From NCBI RefSeq assembly GCF_013410355.1, contig NZ_JACCFI010000001.1, positions 434,001 through 498,000 on the forward strand: a stretch of DNA of 64,000 nt, written 5' to 3'. The notes under the pieces were generated by a model. It saw nothing but the letters and a program-made list of their open reading frames with translations, was not told the DNA's origin and did no database searches. The position numbers were made by a program, and so were the translations under genes. This stretch comes from Agromyces hippuratus (GTDB taxonomy: Bacteria; Actinomycetota; Actinomycetes; Actinomycetales; Microbacteriaceae). Of this stretch, positions 1-8,490 are shown piece after piece; position 1 is the stretch's first letter; each line of letters begins with the position of its first letter.

Positions 1-2
1 CC

Positions 3-653
3 GTGACGATCGGCATGCCGCACTCCTTCGACGCCGCCGTGGCCGCGAGGATCGCCGCCGCGGCATCGAGCCGGTCGATGACCGTCGAGTTCCTGCCGGG
101 GCTTCCGGCGGAACGCGCGGCGGCGTTCGCGGCAGGGCGCACCTCGCTCGACATCGAGCCCGTCGCGCCCGATCGCGCCCGATGGGCGGTGCCGCTCGGG
201 GTCGCGGGCACGGGCCCGACGGAGGGCGACTTCTTCTTCTCCGAGCTGCGACCGCGCCGCGGCATCCGCTCGCTCGTCAGGCTCTGGCTGGCGCCCGAAG
301 ACGACGTGCCGCATGTTCGCGACCGCCTCGAGCGGGTGCGGAACGGCGCGGGACTCGCGCCCACCCAGCTGCGAACCGCGCCGTCGCTCATCGCCGCGAT
401 GTCGGCGGGGCTCGGCGGCGACGACCTGGTGCTCTGCACGGGCTCAGAGGCCGTCTCGTTCGGGCTCCGATGGCGAGCGCTCGGAGATCTGCGTCTGGTG
501 CGCGGGTACGCCGTGGCCGGGCGCGAGCGGGAGCTCCTCGCACGATTCCTCGAGTTCGCCGGTGCCGACGTCGCCGAGCTGCTGCAGTCCGCCCCGGTCG
601 CGGGCGGTCCGTCCGAGACCCGACCGACTCGAGGCGGAACGCATGCAGACTGA
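3..653 (+). CDS. Probable LysR-type regulator, effector-binding part (5' end outside window)
   Basis: The frame is open from the window edge, so the GTG at position 3 is probably internal and the gene is cut. The visible 216 residues have no helix-turn-helix. They read like the periplasmic-binding-protein-like effector domain of LysR regulators: an opening strand TIGMPHSFDAAVAARI, a stretch FAAGRTSLDI where such domains have 'L..G.LDLAI', and a late SEAVSFGLRWRAL/ARFLEFAGADV region. The stop overlaps the start of the beta-lactamase-like gene by 11 bp, so the two are co-transcribed. LysR regulators next to class A beta-lactamases are a familiar arrangement, but no signature is decisive here. 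The missing N-terminus upstream would settle the family. Confidence 0.45.
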   Translation: MTIGMPHSFDAAVAARIAAAASSRSMTVEFLPGLPAERAAAFAAGRTSLDIEPVAPDRARWAVPLGVAGTGPTEGDFFFSELRPRRGIRSLVRLWLAPEDDVPHVRDRLERVRNGAGLAPTQLRTAPSLIAAMSAGLGGDDLVLCTGSEAVSFGLRWRALGDLRLVRGYAVAGRERELLARFLEFAGADVAELLQSAPVAGGPSETRPTRGGTHAD

Positions 654-1548
654 TCGCGCCGTGCTCCGCGACGCGGGTGACGTGCTGCACTCGGCGGGCC
701 TGCGCGCCTCGATCGTGGTGCGCGATCTCGGGAGCGGGCGGCAGCTGTCGATCGCGGCCGACGACGCCTACCCGCTCGCCTCCGTCGTGAAGCTTCCGCT
801 CGCGCTCGCCGTGCTGCAGCGCATCGACGACGGGCGGCTCGACCCGGCCCGGCCGGTGATGCTCGAACCCGCCGATCGAACGCCGGGGCAGACCGGCTAC
901 TCCCGGTTCCGGCATCCGACCACCGTCTCGATCGAGGACCTCCTGTACATGGCCGTGTGCCTGAGCGACGACACCGCGGCCGACGCCCTGTTCGACCTCT
1001 GCCCGCCCGATGCGGTCACGGCGTCGCTGCGCGAGGCGGGCATCGCGGGCATCACGGTGCGCCACTCGATCCGCGAGCTGCACCGCACCCTCGCGAGCGT
1101 GCTGCCGCCCGAGCAGATGCCGCAGGCGCTCGCGCTCGCCATCCGGGCGTCCACCCGAGGCGGCGGGCACCTGATTCCGCAGCTCGACGTGTCGAGCGCG
1201 AACGCGGGCACCGCGAACGCGTGCGTCGAGCTCCTCGACCGCATCTGGCGGTCGCCCGCGATCGATGGCCAGAAGGAGCGGCTGCGCGGCCTGCTGGCGA
1301 TGAACGTCATGCGTCAGCGACTCGCACCCGACCTGGAGTCCGACGATGCCGCGTGGCACTCGAAGACCGGCACGTTCCTGCACCTGCGCCACGAGGTCGG
1401 CGTGCTCGAGCACGCCGATGGTCGTGCGCTCGCCATCGCGGTGCTCAGCGAGTCATCCGTGCCGGCGCAGCGCCAGCCCGCCGCCGAGCAGGCGCTGGGG
1501 CTCGCGACGAAGCTGCTGCACGATCGGGTCCGCTCGGCCGCGGCCTGA
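643..1548 (+). CDS. Class A beta-lactamase-like serine hydrolase
   Basis: Protein of 301 residues with the three active-site motifs of the class A beta-lactamase/transpeptidase fold in order: SVVK at 47-50 (nucleophilic Ser47, Lys50), SDD at 108-110 in the place of SDN, and KTG at 241-243. The start is the ATG that overlaps the preceding gene; an upstream extension in frame has no support. There is no signal peptide or lipobox, which is unusual because true beta-lactamases are exported. It may be cytoplasmic, or act on something other than periplasmic beta-lactams. The family assignment is sound. Beta-lactam resistance is not shown by the sequence. Confidence 0.8.
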   Translation: MQTDRAVLRDAGDVLHSAGLRASIVVRDLGSGRQLSIAADDAYPLASVVKLPLALAVLQRIDDGRLDPARPVMLEPADRTPGQTGYSRFRHPTTVSIEDLLYMAVCLSDDTAADALFDLCPPDAVTASLREAGIAGITVRHSIRELHRTLASVLPPEQMPQALALAIRASTRGGGHLIPQLDVSSANAGTANACVELLDRIWRSPAIDGQKERLRGLLAMNVMRQRLAPDLESDDAAWHSKTGTFLHLRHEVGVLEHADGRALAIAVLSESSVPAQRQPAAEQALGLATKLLHDRVRSAAA

Positions 1549-1577
1549 CGGTGCCGCCGCCGGACGGCCCGACCGCC

Positions 1578-3065
1578 TCAGCCGCCGAGTTCCTGCAGCT
1601 CATCGAGTCGGGGTGCCGGAGCGACCGGGTCGTCGACGCCGTCGAAAATGCGCAAAGTGCGTTCGGCGCCCCACCGCGGCCAACCGGGTTCGCCGGCGGT
1701 CGCGAAGGCGACCCACGCCTCGTGCATGGCCGAGGCGAGCGACTGCGGCGCGGATGCCCCGGCGAGCGCCACCGAGTCGGGCGCGGCGAGCCCGTCGAAG
1801 ACGAACCCGAGCTCCACGGCGTGCGCCGCGCCGAGGTCGCGCACCGGGCTGCGCCACGCGAACTCGTAGACCCATGTCGGTGCGCCGGCCGTCGCCCGTG
1901 CATCGGCAACCCGGTACTCGGAACGTCGCAGCAGCACGTCGGTGAGGATCGCGCCGAACACCTCGCCGTGCTTCGCCCCGGGCCGGTTGGCGCGGTACCG
2001 ACGCACGGCAGCCGCCGAGATCTTGGCAGCTCGCCTCCCGAGGGCCAGATGCAGGCGCGTGATCTTGTCCACGGCGCCGCTCGGCACGAGCCAGAGGCGG
2101 TACTCCTCCGTGGTCGTGCCGATGAGGAGCGGCACGTTCGACGAGGCGCCGGCTGCGAAGCCGTCGGCGGGCGAAGCGGGCACGAGGTCGTCGTCGGTCG
2201 CGATGGAGAACGCCGGACCGCCGCCGAGCGGCGAGCTGCCCGCGAGCACCTTGGCCTGCGCCGCCACGAGCCGATCGGGATCGATCGCCGCGAAGGCGTC
2301 GCGAGTGGCGGGCACGCCGAGTTCGCGGGCGATGAGCGCGGTGATCCTGCCCGCATCGGCGGGAGACTTCACCTCGAGCGGCCCGCTCATGACGATCGCC
2401 CGCTGCATCACCTCACTCGCGACGGGCGACGCGGCGAGGGCGGCGACGGTCGCTCCGCCGGCCGACTGGCCGAAGACCGTGACCCGGTCGGGATCCCCGC
2501 CGAACTCGGCGATCTCGCGCTGCACCCACCTGAGGGCGGCGAGCTGGTCGTGCAGGCCGAGATTGAGCGGAGCGCCCTCGAGCACCGAGAAGCCCTCGGA
2601 GCCGAGTCGGTAATTGACCGAGACGAACACGACGCCGTCGCGGGCGAACGCCGACCCGTCGTAGCCGGGCAGCGCGTTCGACCCGTGCTTCAACGATCCG
2701 CCGTGCATCCAGACCATGACGGGCAGCTGCGCGCCCGCGGCATCCGCCGGTGCCCAGATGTTGACGTGCAGGATCTCGTCGCCCGGGATCGCGACCGTCG
2801 GCAGCAGTTCGCCGAGCGCCCCGGCATAGGGCGCCTGCGGAGCGGTCGGTCCGAAGGCCGTCGTGTCGCGGACCCCCTGCCACGGTTCGACCGGTTCCGG
2901 CAGGCGGAACCGGCGCTCGCCGAAGGGCGGTGCGGCATACGGAACGCCCAGGTACCGGGCGATGCCGTCGATGGTCTCGCCGCGGAGGGCGCCGGTGGAG
3001 GTCTCGATGACACCCTCGAGGGGTGCCCGCTCGTCGCTGAGTGGTTGCACCAGCTCATCTTGCAC
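1578..3065 (-). CDS. Type B carboxylesterase
   Basis: Alpha/beta hydrolase of the carboxylesterase type B family, about 495 residues. Visible motifs are the oxyanion-hole MHGG, the nucleophile elbow FGQSAGG (Gln where most members have Glu before Ser), the acid region TTTEEYRLW and the catalytic-His segment AHAVELGFVF. No signal peptide is evident, so it is probably an intracellular esterase of unknown substrate. The open frame runs far upstream over the divergent neighbour, so the start is chosen among GTG 3065 and GTG 3050. Neither has a strong ribosome-binding site, and I took the outer one. It is transcribed divergently from the SRPBCC gene. Confidence 0.85.
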   Translation of the reverse strand: MQDELVQPLSDERAPLEGVIETSTGALRGETIDGIARYLGVPYAAPPFGERRFRLPEPVEPWQGVRDTTAFGPTAPQAPYAGALGELLPTVAIPGDEILHVNIWAPADAAGAQLPVMVWMHGGSLKHGSNALPGYDGSAFARDGVVFVSVNYRLGSEGFSVLEGAPLNLGLHDQLAALRWVQREIAEFGGDPDRVTVFGQSAGGATVAALAASPVASEVMQRAIVMSGPLEVKSPADAGRITALIARELGVPATRDAFAAIDPDRLVAAQAKVLAGSSPLGGGPAFSIATDDDLVPASPADGFAAGASSNVPLLIGTTTEEYRLWLVPSGAVDKITRLHLALGRRAAKISAAAVRRYRANRPGAKHGEVFGAILTDVLLRRSEYRVADARATAGAPTWVYEFAWRSPVRDLGAAHAVELGFVFDGLAAPDSVALAGASAPQSLASAMHEAWVAFATAGEPGWPRWGAERTLRIFDGVDDPVAPAPRLDELQELGG

Positions 3066-3134
3066 GTCGGAGTCCGGTTCGCACCACACTGCGCCGCGAT
3101 CCACTCGGGACCCGCCGATGCGTAGGCTGGGCGC

Positions 3135-3623
3135 ATGCCCGTCATCACGGCCACCGTGGTCGTTCCCGTCGACCCGGCCCTCGCGTTCGCCGTGTCGCAG
3201 ACCACGGGCGAGGTGCGGTTGCGCTGGGACACGTTCATCCGCGAGCAGTACTTCCTCGACGGTGCGACCCGGGCCGCGAAGGGGGTGCGCACGGTGACGG
3301 TCTCGCGACGGGGTGCGCGCATGGTGAGCGAGTACGTGTCGTATCGACCGCCGACGAGCGTCGGCATGCGGGTCGTCGACGCCCCGTGGTTCTTCGAGCG
3401 GCTCGGCGGCGGCTGGCATTTCTCCGCCCACGGGAGCGGTGACACGCTCGCGAGCTGGAAGTACAACTTCGTGTGCCGCCCCGCGGTCATCCGCCCGATC
3501 GCGGAGTGGATCGGCACGCGCGTCATCCGACGCGACATCGATCGCCGCATCGCCGGGTTCGCGGCCGGATGCCTCGATCCGATCGTCGTCGCGGAGGCGC
3601 GGCGGATGCTCGACGCGGTCTGA
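3135..3623 (+). CDS. SRPBCC/START-like domain protein
   Basis: Protein of 162 residues with the outline of the SRPBCC (polyketide cyclase/START-like) fold: an N-terminal strand ITATVVVPVDPALAF, central strands with the WFFERLGGGWHFSA turn, a WKYNFVCRP strand and a long C-terminal helix. Such domains bind hydrophobic ligands, and the substrate cannot be inferred. The start ATG has no Shine-Dalgarno sequence. A TAGGCT -10 hexamer ends 6 nt before it, so the message is probably leaderless. It is followed by a convergent hairpin shared with msrA. Confidence 0.7.
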   Translation: MPVITATVVVPVDPALAFAVSQTTGEVRLRWDTFIREQYFLDGATRAAKGVRTVTVSRRGARMVSEYVSYRPPTSVGMRVVDAPWFFERLGGGWHFSAHGSGDTLASWKYNFVCRPAVIRPIAEWIGTRVIRRDIDRRIAGFAAGCLDPIVVAEARRMLDAV

Positions 3624-3650
3624 CCGGCGCGGTCCGACCGGCGCACGCAG

Positions 3651-3685
3651 TCGGGCCCCGACGATCATCGATCGCCGGGGCCCGA
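3651..3685. terminator. Bidirectional hairpin between convergent genes
   Basis: A perfect 10-bp GC-rich stem (3651-3660 with 3676-3685) encloses a second 5-bp stem, CGATC/GATCG. It sits between the SRPBCC gene and the convergent msrA end. There is no U-tract, as is common for actinobacterial terminators. Confidence 0.6.
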
Positions 3686-3697
3686 GTGGTGGTGGAA

Positions 3698-4219
3698 CTA
3701 CGCCGCGGGCTCGCTGTCGCGCTTCGGCAGCTTCCAGCCCGGCCGCACGAAGTGGCACGTGTAGCCGTTGGGGTACTTCTCCAGGTAGTCCTGGTGCTCG
3801 GGCTCGGCCTCCCAGAACGGACCGGCGGGCGCGACCTCGGTCGTCGCCGGGCCCGGCCAGAGACCGGAGGCGTCGACGTCGGCGATCGTCTCGTACGCGA
3901 CGACCTCCTGCTCGTCGCTCGTCGGGAAGATCGCGGAGCGGTAGCTCGTGCCGATGTCGTTGCCCTGGCGGTTCTTCGTCGACGGGTCGTGGATCTGGAA
4001 GAAGAACTCGAGGAGGTCGCGGAACGACTCCGTCTCGGGGTCGAACACGATCTCGATGGCCTCGGCGTGCGTGCCGTGGTTGCGGTACGTCGCATTCGGC
4101 ACGTCGCCGCCCGTGTAGCCGACGCGGGTGCTGATCACCCCGGGGCGCTTGCGGATCAGGTCCTCCATGCCCCAGAAACAGCCGCCGGCGAGGATCGCGG
4201 TCTCGGTTCGTGCAGTCAT
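3698..4219 (-). CDS. msrA: Peptide-methionine (S)-S-oxide reductase MsrA
   Basis: Reduces the S epimer of methionine sulfoxide in proteins, using thioredoxin. The 173-residue protein has the catalytic-cysteine motif GGCFWG near residues 12-17, the conserved GYTGG and the HDPSTKNRQGNDIGTSYRS region, and the C-terminal YLEKYPNGY. Its ATG overlaps the stop of msrB (ATGA), so the two are translationally coupled as one minus-strand operon that repairs both sulfoxide epimers. Length and motifs are normal for the family. Confidence 0.97.
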   Translation of the reverse strand: MTARTETAILAGGCFWGMEDLIRKRPGVISTRVGYTGGDVPNATYRNHGTHAEAIEIVFDPETESFRDLLEFFFQIHDPSTKNRQGNDIGTSYRSAIFPTSDEQEVVAYETIADVDASGLWPGPATTEVAPAGPFWEAEPEHQDYLEKYPNGYTCHFVRPGWKLPKRDSEPAA

Positions 4220-4677
4220 CGTGCGTTCTCCTGGTTCTCGAACAGTGCGCGGTATCGACCGTAGCCCGCCTCGTCCAGCTCGGCGAGCGGAACGAAACGC
4301 AGGGCCGCGGAGTTCATGCAGTAGCGAAGCCCGCCGGCCTCGCGAGGGCCGTCGTCGAAGACGTGGCCGAGGTGGCTGTCGGCGCCGCTCGACCGCACCT
4401 CGACGCGCTTCATGAAGAGCGAGCGATCGGTCTTCTCGGTCACCGCGTCGGGTTCGATCGGCTTCGTGAAGCTCGGCCAGCCCGAGCGGCTGTCGTACTT
4501 GTCGGTCGAGGCGAACAGCGGCTGCCCCGAGACGACGTCGACGTAGAGGCCGGGCTCGTGGTGGTCCCAGTACTCGTTGCGGAAGGCCGGCTCGGTGCCG
4601 TCCTCCTGCGTGACCGAGTACTGCTTCGGTGTGAGGCGGGCGATGGCCTCGGGAGTCTTCCGGTAGTCCTGTGACAC
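4216..4677 (-). CDS. msrB: Peptide-methionine (R)-S-oxide reductase MsrB, zinc-less form
   Basis: Reduces the R epimer of methionine sulfoxide. The 153-residue protein has SGWPSF, HLGHVFDDGP and the catalytic cysteine in RYCMNSAALRF. The two CxxC zinc sites of many MsrB proteins are replaced (YVDVVSGQPLF and EVRSSGADSHLGH), so this is the zinc-free class. The GTG at 4677 is chosen because AGGAGG lies 6 nt upstream. It is first in the msrB-msrA pair. The 186-bp gap to metH is divergent and holds both promoters. Confidence 0.95.
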   Translation of the reverse strand: MSQDYRKTPEAIARLTPKQYSVTQEDGTEPAFRNEYWDHHEPGLYVDVVSGQPLFASTDKYDSRSGWPSFTKPIEPDAVTEKTDRSLFMKRVEVRSSGADSHLGHVFDDGPREAGGLRYCMNSAALRFVPLAELDEAGYGRYRALFENQENAR

Positions 4678-4805
4678 GTGGTCCTCCTGTTCGGCGCCGC
4701 CGGCTGCGACGCTCACTGGAGAGAACAGCGGGGGGCGCGAGGCTGTTCCGGTTCGACGGCCTGCCCGCTGTGGGTTCGCTGTGAACGGATGCCGCGCCGG
4801 TGCAC

Positions 4806-4824
4806 GTGACGCACGGTCCGTCAC
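4806..4824. promoter_or_regulatory. Inverted repeat upstream of metH (candidate operator)
   Basis: GTGACG and CGTCAC separated by 7 nt form a perfect dyad in the msrB-metH divergent region. Its centre is about 43 nt before the predicted leaderless metH start, so it overlaps the region expected for the -35 box. The regulator is unknown. The dyad itself is directly visible. Confidence 0.4.
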
Positions 4825-4851
4825 ACGAGCGGCCGCGGCGCCCGTGATCGT

Positions 4852-4857
4852 TACGAT
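4852..4857 (+). promoter_or_regulatory. -10 hexamer of metH, leaderless
   Basis: TACGAT stands 6 nt before the GTG start of metH, which has no Shine-Dalgarno sequence. This spacing puts the transcription start on the initiation codon. Confidence 0.55.
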
Positions 4858-4863
4858 TGCCGG

Positions 4864-7800
4864 GTGACTCAGGCCTCAGCGCAGACGGATTCCGCCTCGA
4901 CCGACATCGAGGGAGCGGTGCGACCCGAGCGATCCGTGCACCTGCTCGAGGCGCTCGCACAGCGCGTCGTCATCGCCGACGGGGCGATGGGCACGATGCT
5001 CCAGGAGCACGACCCGAGCCTCGACGACTACCAGCAGCTCGAGGGCTGCAACGAGATCCTGAACGTCAGCCGCCCCGACATCATCGGGCGGATCCACGAC
5101 GCCTACTTCGAGACCGGCATCGACGCCGTCGAGACGAACACCTTCGGTGCGAACTGGTCGAACCTCTCCGACTACGGCATCGACGACCGCATCGAGGAGC
5201 TCGCCGCGGCGGGCGCCGCGATCGCCCGGGAGCGCGCGGAGGCCTGGCAGGCGCGCGACGGCCGTGAGCGCTGGGTGCTCGGCTCCATGGGACCTGGCAC
5301 GAAGCTGCCGAGCCTCGGGCACACGAGCTATGCGCACCTCAAGTCGACCTTCGCCCTGCAGGCGGAGGGCCTCATCCGCGGCGGCGCCGACGCCTTCCTC
5401 GTCGAGACCTCGCAGGACCTGCTGCAGACCAAGAGCGCCGTGAACGGCTGCAAGCAGGCGATCGCGGCGACCGGCGTGCGGCTGCCGATCTTCGTCGAGG
5501 TGACCGTCGAGACGACCGGCACCATGCTCATGGGCTCCGAGATCGGCGCTGCCCTCACTGCGCTCGAACCGCTCGGCGTCGACGCGATCGGCCTGAACTG
5601 CGCGACCGGGCCCGACGAGATGAGCGAGCACCTGCGCCACCTCTCGAAGTTCTCGAACGTGCCCGTCATGTGCATGCCGAACGCGGGCTTGCCCGTGCTC
5701 GGCGCGAACGGCGCGAGCTACCCGCTCACTCCCGAGGAGCTCGCGACCGCGCACGAGCAGTTCGTGCGCGAGTTCGGCCTGGGCCTCGTCGGCGGATGCT
5801 GCGGCACCACGCCGGCGCACATGAGCGCCGTCGTCGCGAGGCTGCGGGGTGCCGAGGCATCCGATCGCCGTATCGAGGCCGACCCCGGTGTCGCGAGCCT
5901 CTACCAGCACGTCAGCTTCGAGCAGGAGAGCTCGTACCTCGCGATCGGCGAGCGCACCAACGCCAACGGCTCGAAGGCCTTCCGCGAGGCGATGCTCGAC
6001 GAGCGGTGGGACGACTGCGTCGACATCGCCCGCAACCAGGTGCGCGACGGCGCCAACCTGCTCGACGTCTGCGTCGACTACGTGGGGCGCGACGGGGTCG
6101 CCGACATCCGCGAGGTCGTCTCACGGCTCGCGAGCGCCTCGACGCTGCCGCTCGTGGTCGACTCGACCGAGCCGGCCGTGCTGCAGGCCGGGCTCGAGCT
6201 CATCGGCGGCCGCCCCGTCGTCAACTCGGTGAACTTCGAAGACGGCGAGGGCGGCACCAGCCGCTTCGCCCGCATCATGCCGCTCGTCAAGGAGCACGGC
6301 GCCGCGGTCATCGCCCTGACGATCGACGAGGAGGGCCAGGCGCGCACCGCGGAGAACAAGGTGCGCATCGCCTCGCGACTCGTCGACACCCTGGTGGGCG
6401 AGTGGGGCATGCGCGTCGACGACATCATCGTCGACGCCCTGACGTTCCCGATCGCGACGGGGCAGGAGGAGACCCGACGCGACGCCATCGAGACGATCGA
6501 CGCGATCCAGCAGATCACGGCGAAGTACCCGGGCATCAACACGACCCTCGGCGTCTCGAACGTCTCGTTCGGGCTGAACCCCGCGGCGCGGTCGGTGCTG
6601 AACTCGGTGTTCCTGCATGAAGCGGTGGAGGCAGGACTCACGAGCGCGATCGTCGACGCGGCGAAGATCGTGCCGCTCGCCTCGGTGCCCGAGGACCGCC
6701 GCAAGGTCGCGCTCGACCTCGTGTGGGACCGGCGCGAGTACGACGCCGACGGCACGCTGACCTACGACCCGCTCGTGGCGATGCTCGACCTGTTCGCCGG
6801 CGTCGACATGGCCGCGATCCGCGATGCGCGTGCGGCAGAGCTCGCAGCGCTGCCCGTGGGCGAGCGCCTCGAGCGCCGCATCATCGACGGCGAGGCCAAG
6901 GGGCTCGAGGCCGACCTCGACCTGGCGCGCGCCGGGGGACTGAGCGCGATCGACATCATCAACGTGCACCTGCTCGAGGGCATGAAGGTCGTCGGCGAGC
7001 GCTTCGGCTCGGGCGAGATGCAGCTGCCGTTCGTGCTGCAGTCGGCCGAGGTGATGAAGAGCGCCGTGGCCCTGCTCGAACCCCACATGGAGAAGTCGTC
7101 TGCCGGCGGCAAGGGCACGATGGTCATCGCGACGGTGCGCGGCGACGTGCACGACATCGGCAAGAACCTCGTCGACATCATCCTCTCGAACAACGGTTAC
7201 GAGGTGATCAACCTCGGCATCAAGCAGCCCATCGCCGACATCATCAAGGCGGCCGAGGAGCACGATGCCGATGTTATCGGCATGTCGGGCCTCCTCGTGA
7301 AGTCGACCGTCGTGATGAAGGAGAACCTCGAGGAGCTGAACGCCAGGGGCCTCGCGAAGCGCTGGCCCGTCATCCTCGGCGGCGCCGCCCTCACCCGCAC
7401 GTATGTCGAGGACGATCTCGCCGGGATCTTCGACGGCCAGGTCCGCTATGCCCGCGACGCCTTCGAGGGACTCGCGCTCATGGAGCCGCTCGTGGCGATC
7501 GCCCGCGGCGCCGATCCGGCGACCGTCGGCCTGCCACCGCTGAAGAAGCGCATCCACCGGCCGGGGCTGCTCACCGTCACCGAGCCCGAGCAGATGCCGG
7601 CACGATCGGATGTCGCGGCCGACAACCCCGTACCGACCCCGCCGTTCTGGGGTACCCGCATCGTCAAGGGCATCGCGCTCGCCGAATACTCCGCGTTCCT
7701 CGACGAGCGCGCCACGTTCATGGGGCAGTGGGGCCTGAAGCCGAGTCGCGCCGACGACGGCGCGAGCTACGACGAGCTCGTCGAGACCGAGGGCCGCCCG

Positions 7801-8490
7801 CGCCTGCGGTACTGGCTCGACCGCATCCTCGCCGAGGGGCTGCTCGACGCGTCAGTGGCCTATGGCTACTTCCCGGTCGTCGCCGACGGCGACGACATGG
7901 TCGTGCTCCACCACGGCGACGACCCCGACGGGTTGCTCGGCGCGGCCGGCCTGCTCGCGCCCGACGGCGGCTCGGGCGGTGCGCTCGGCGGCGATCGACT
8001 GCGATTCCACTTCCCGCGGCAGCGCCGCGATCGGCACCTCTGCCTCGCCGACTTCGTGCGCTCGCGCGACGCCGGGCAGGTCGATGTGGTCGCCGTGCAG
8101 CTCGTCACCGCCGGGCAGCGCGTCAGCGAGGCGACCGCGAAGATCTTCGCCGAGAACCGCTATCGCGACTACCTCGAGCTCAACGGCCTCGCGATGCAGC
8201 TCACCGAGGCGCTCGCCGAGTACTGGCACTCGCGCGTGCGCGACGAACTCGGCCTCGGCGGGGAGGACCCCGACGACGTCGCCGGGCTCTTCAAGCTGCA
8301 CTACCGCGGTGCGCGCTTCTCGCTCGGCTACCCGGCCTGCCCCGATATGGAGGACCGTCGCAAGGTCGTCGAGCTGCTGAAGCCCGAGCGCATGGGCGTC
8401 GTGCTCTCGGAGGAGCTGCAGCTGCACCCCGAGCAGTCGACCGACGCGTTCGTCTTCCACCACCCCGAGGCCAAGTACTTCTCGGTCTAG
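4864..8490 (+). CDS. metH: Cobalamin-dependent methionine synthase
   Basis: Transfers a methyl group from 5-methyltetrahydrofolate to homocysteine through methylcobalamin. The 1208-residue protein has the full modular order: homocysteine-binding barrel (about 30-330, with GLNCATG and GGCCGTT zinc cysteines), pterin-binding barrel (about 350-620), cap and cobalamin domain (about 660-890, DVHDIGKN at 761-768 with His763 as the cobalt ligand) and a C-terminal AdoMet reactivation domain with FSLGYPACPD. The GTG start fits a leaderless promoter. The stop overlaps by 4 bp the stop of a convergent ECF vitamin transporter gene. I looked for a B12 or SAM riboswitch upstream and saw none. Confidence 0.98.
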   Translation: MTQASAQTDSASTDIEGAVRPERSVHLLEALAQRVVIADGAMGTMLQEHDPSLDDYQQLEGCNEILNVSRPDIIGRIHDAYFETGIDAVETNTFGANWSNLSDYGIDDRIEELAAAGAAIARERAEAWQARDGRERWVLGSMGPGTKLPSLGHTSYAHLKSTFALQAEGLIRGGADAFLVETSQDLLQTKSAVNGCKQAIAATGVRLPIFVEVTVETTGTMLMGSEIGAALTALEPLGVDAIGLNCATGPDEMSEHLRHLSKFSNVPVMCMPNAGLPVLGANGASYPLTPEELATAHEQFVREFGLGLVGGCCGTTPAHMSAVVARLRGAEASDRRIEADPGVASLYQHVSFEQESSYLAIGERTNANGSKAFREAMLDERWDDCVDIARNQVRDGANLLDVCVDYVGRDGVADIREVVSRLASASTLPLVVDSTEPAVLQAGLELIGGRPVVNSVNFEDGEGGTSRFARIMPLVKEHGAAVIALTIDEEGQARTAENKVRIASRLVDTLVGEWGMRVDDIIVDALTFPIATGQEETRRDAIETIDAIQQITAKYPGINTTLGVSNVSFGLNPAARSVLNSVFLHEAVEAGLTSAIVDAAKIVPLASVPEDRRKVALDLVWDRREYDADGTLTYDPLVAMLDLFAGVDMAAIRDARAAELAALPVGERLERRIIDGEAKGLEADLDLARAGGLSAIDIINVHLLEGMKVVGERFGSGEMQLPFVLQSAEVMKSAVALLEPHMEKSSAGGKGTMVIATVRGDVHDIGKNLVDIILSNNGYEVINLGIKQPIADIIKAAEEHDADVIGMSGLLVKSTVVMKENLEELNARGLAKRWPVILGGAALTRTYVEDDLAGIFDGQVRYARDAFEGLALMEPLVAIARGADPATVGLPPLKKRIHRPGLLTVTEPEQMPARSDVAADNPVPTPPFWGTRIVKGIALAEYSAFLDERATFMGQWGLKPSRADDGASYDELVETEGRPRLRYWLDRILAEGLLDASVAYGYFPVVADGDDMVVLHHGDDPDGLLGAAGLLAPDGGSGGALGGDRLRFHFPRQRRDRHLCLADFVRSRDAGQVDVVAVQLVTAGQRVSEATAKIFAENRYRDYLELNGLAMQLTEALAEYWHSRVRDELGLGGEDPDDVAGLFKLHYRGARFSLGYPACPDMEDRRKVVELLKPERMGVVLSEELQLHPEQSTDAFVFHHPEAKYFSV

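Noticed and set aside
4678..4863. B12 or SAM riboswitch before metH
   Set aside because: No B12-box-like sequence or S-box features are visible, and the metH start fits a leaderless promoter that would leave no room for a leader.
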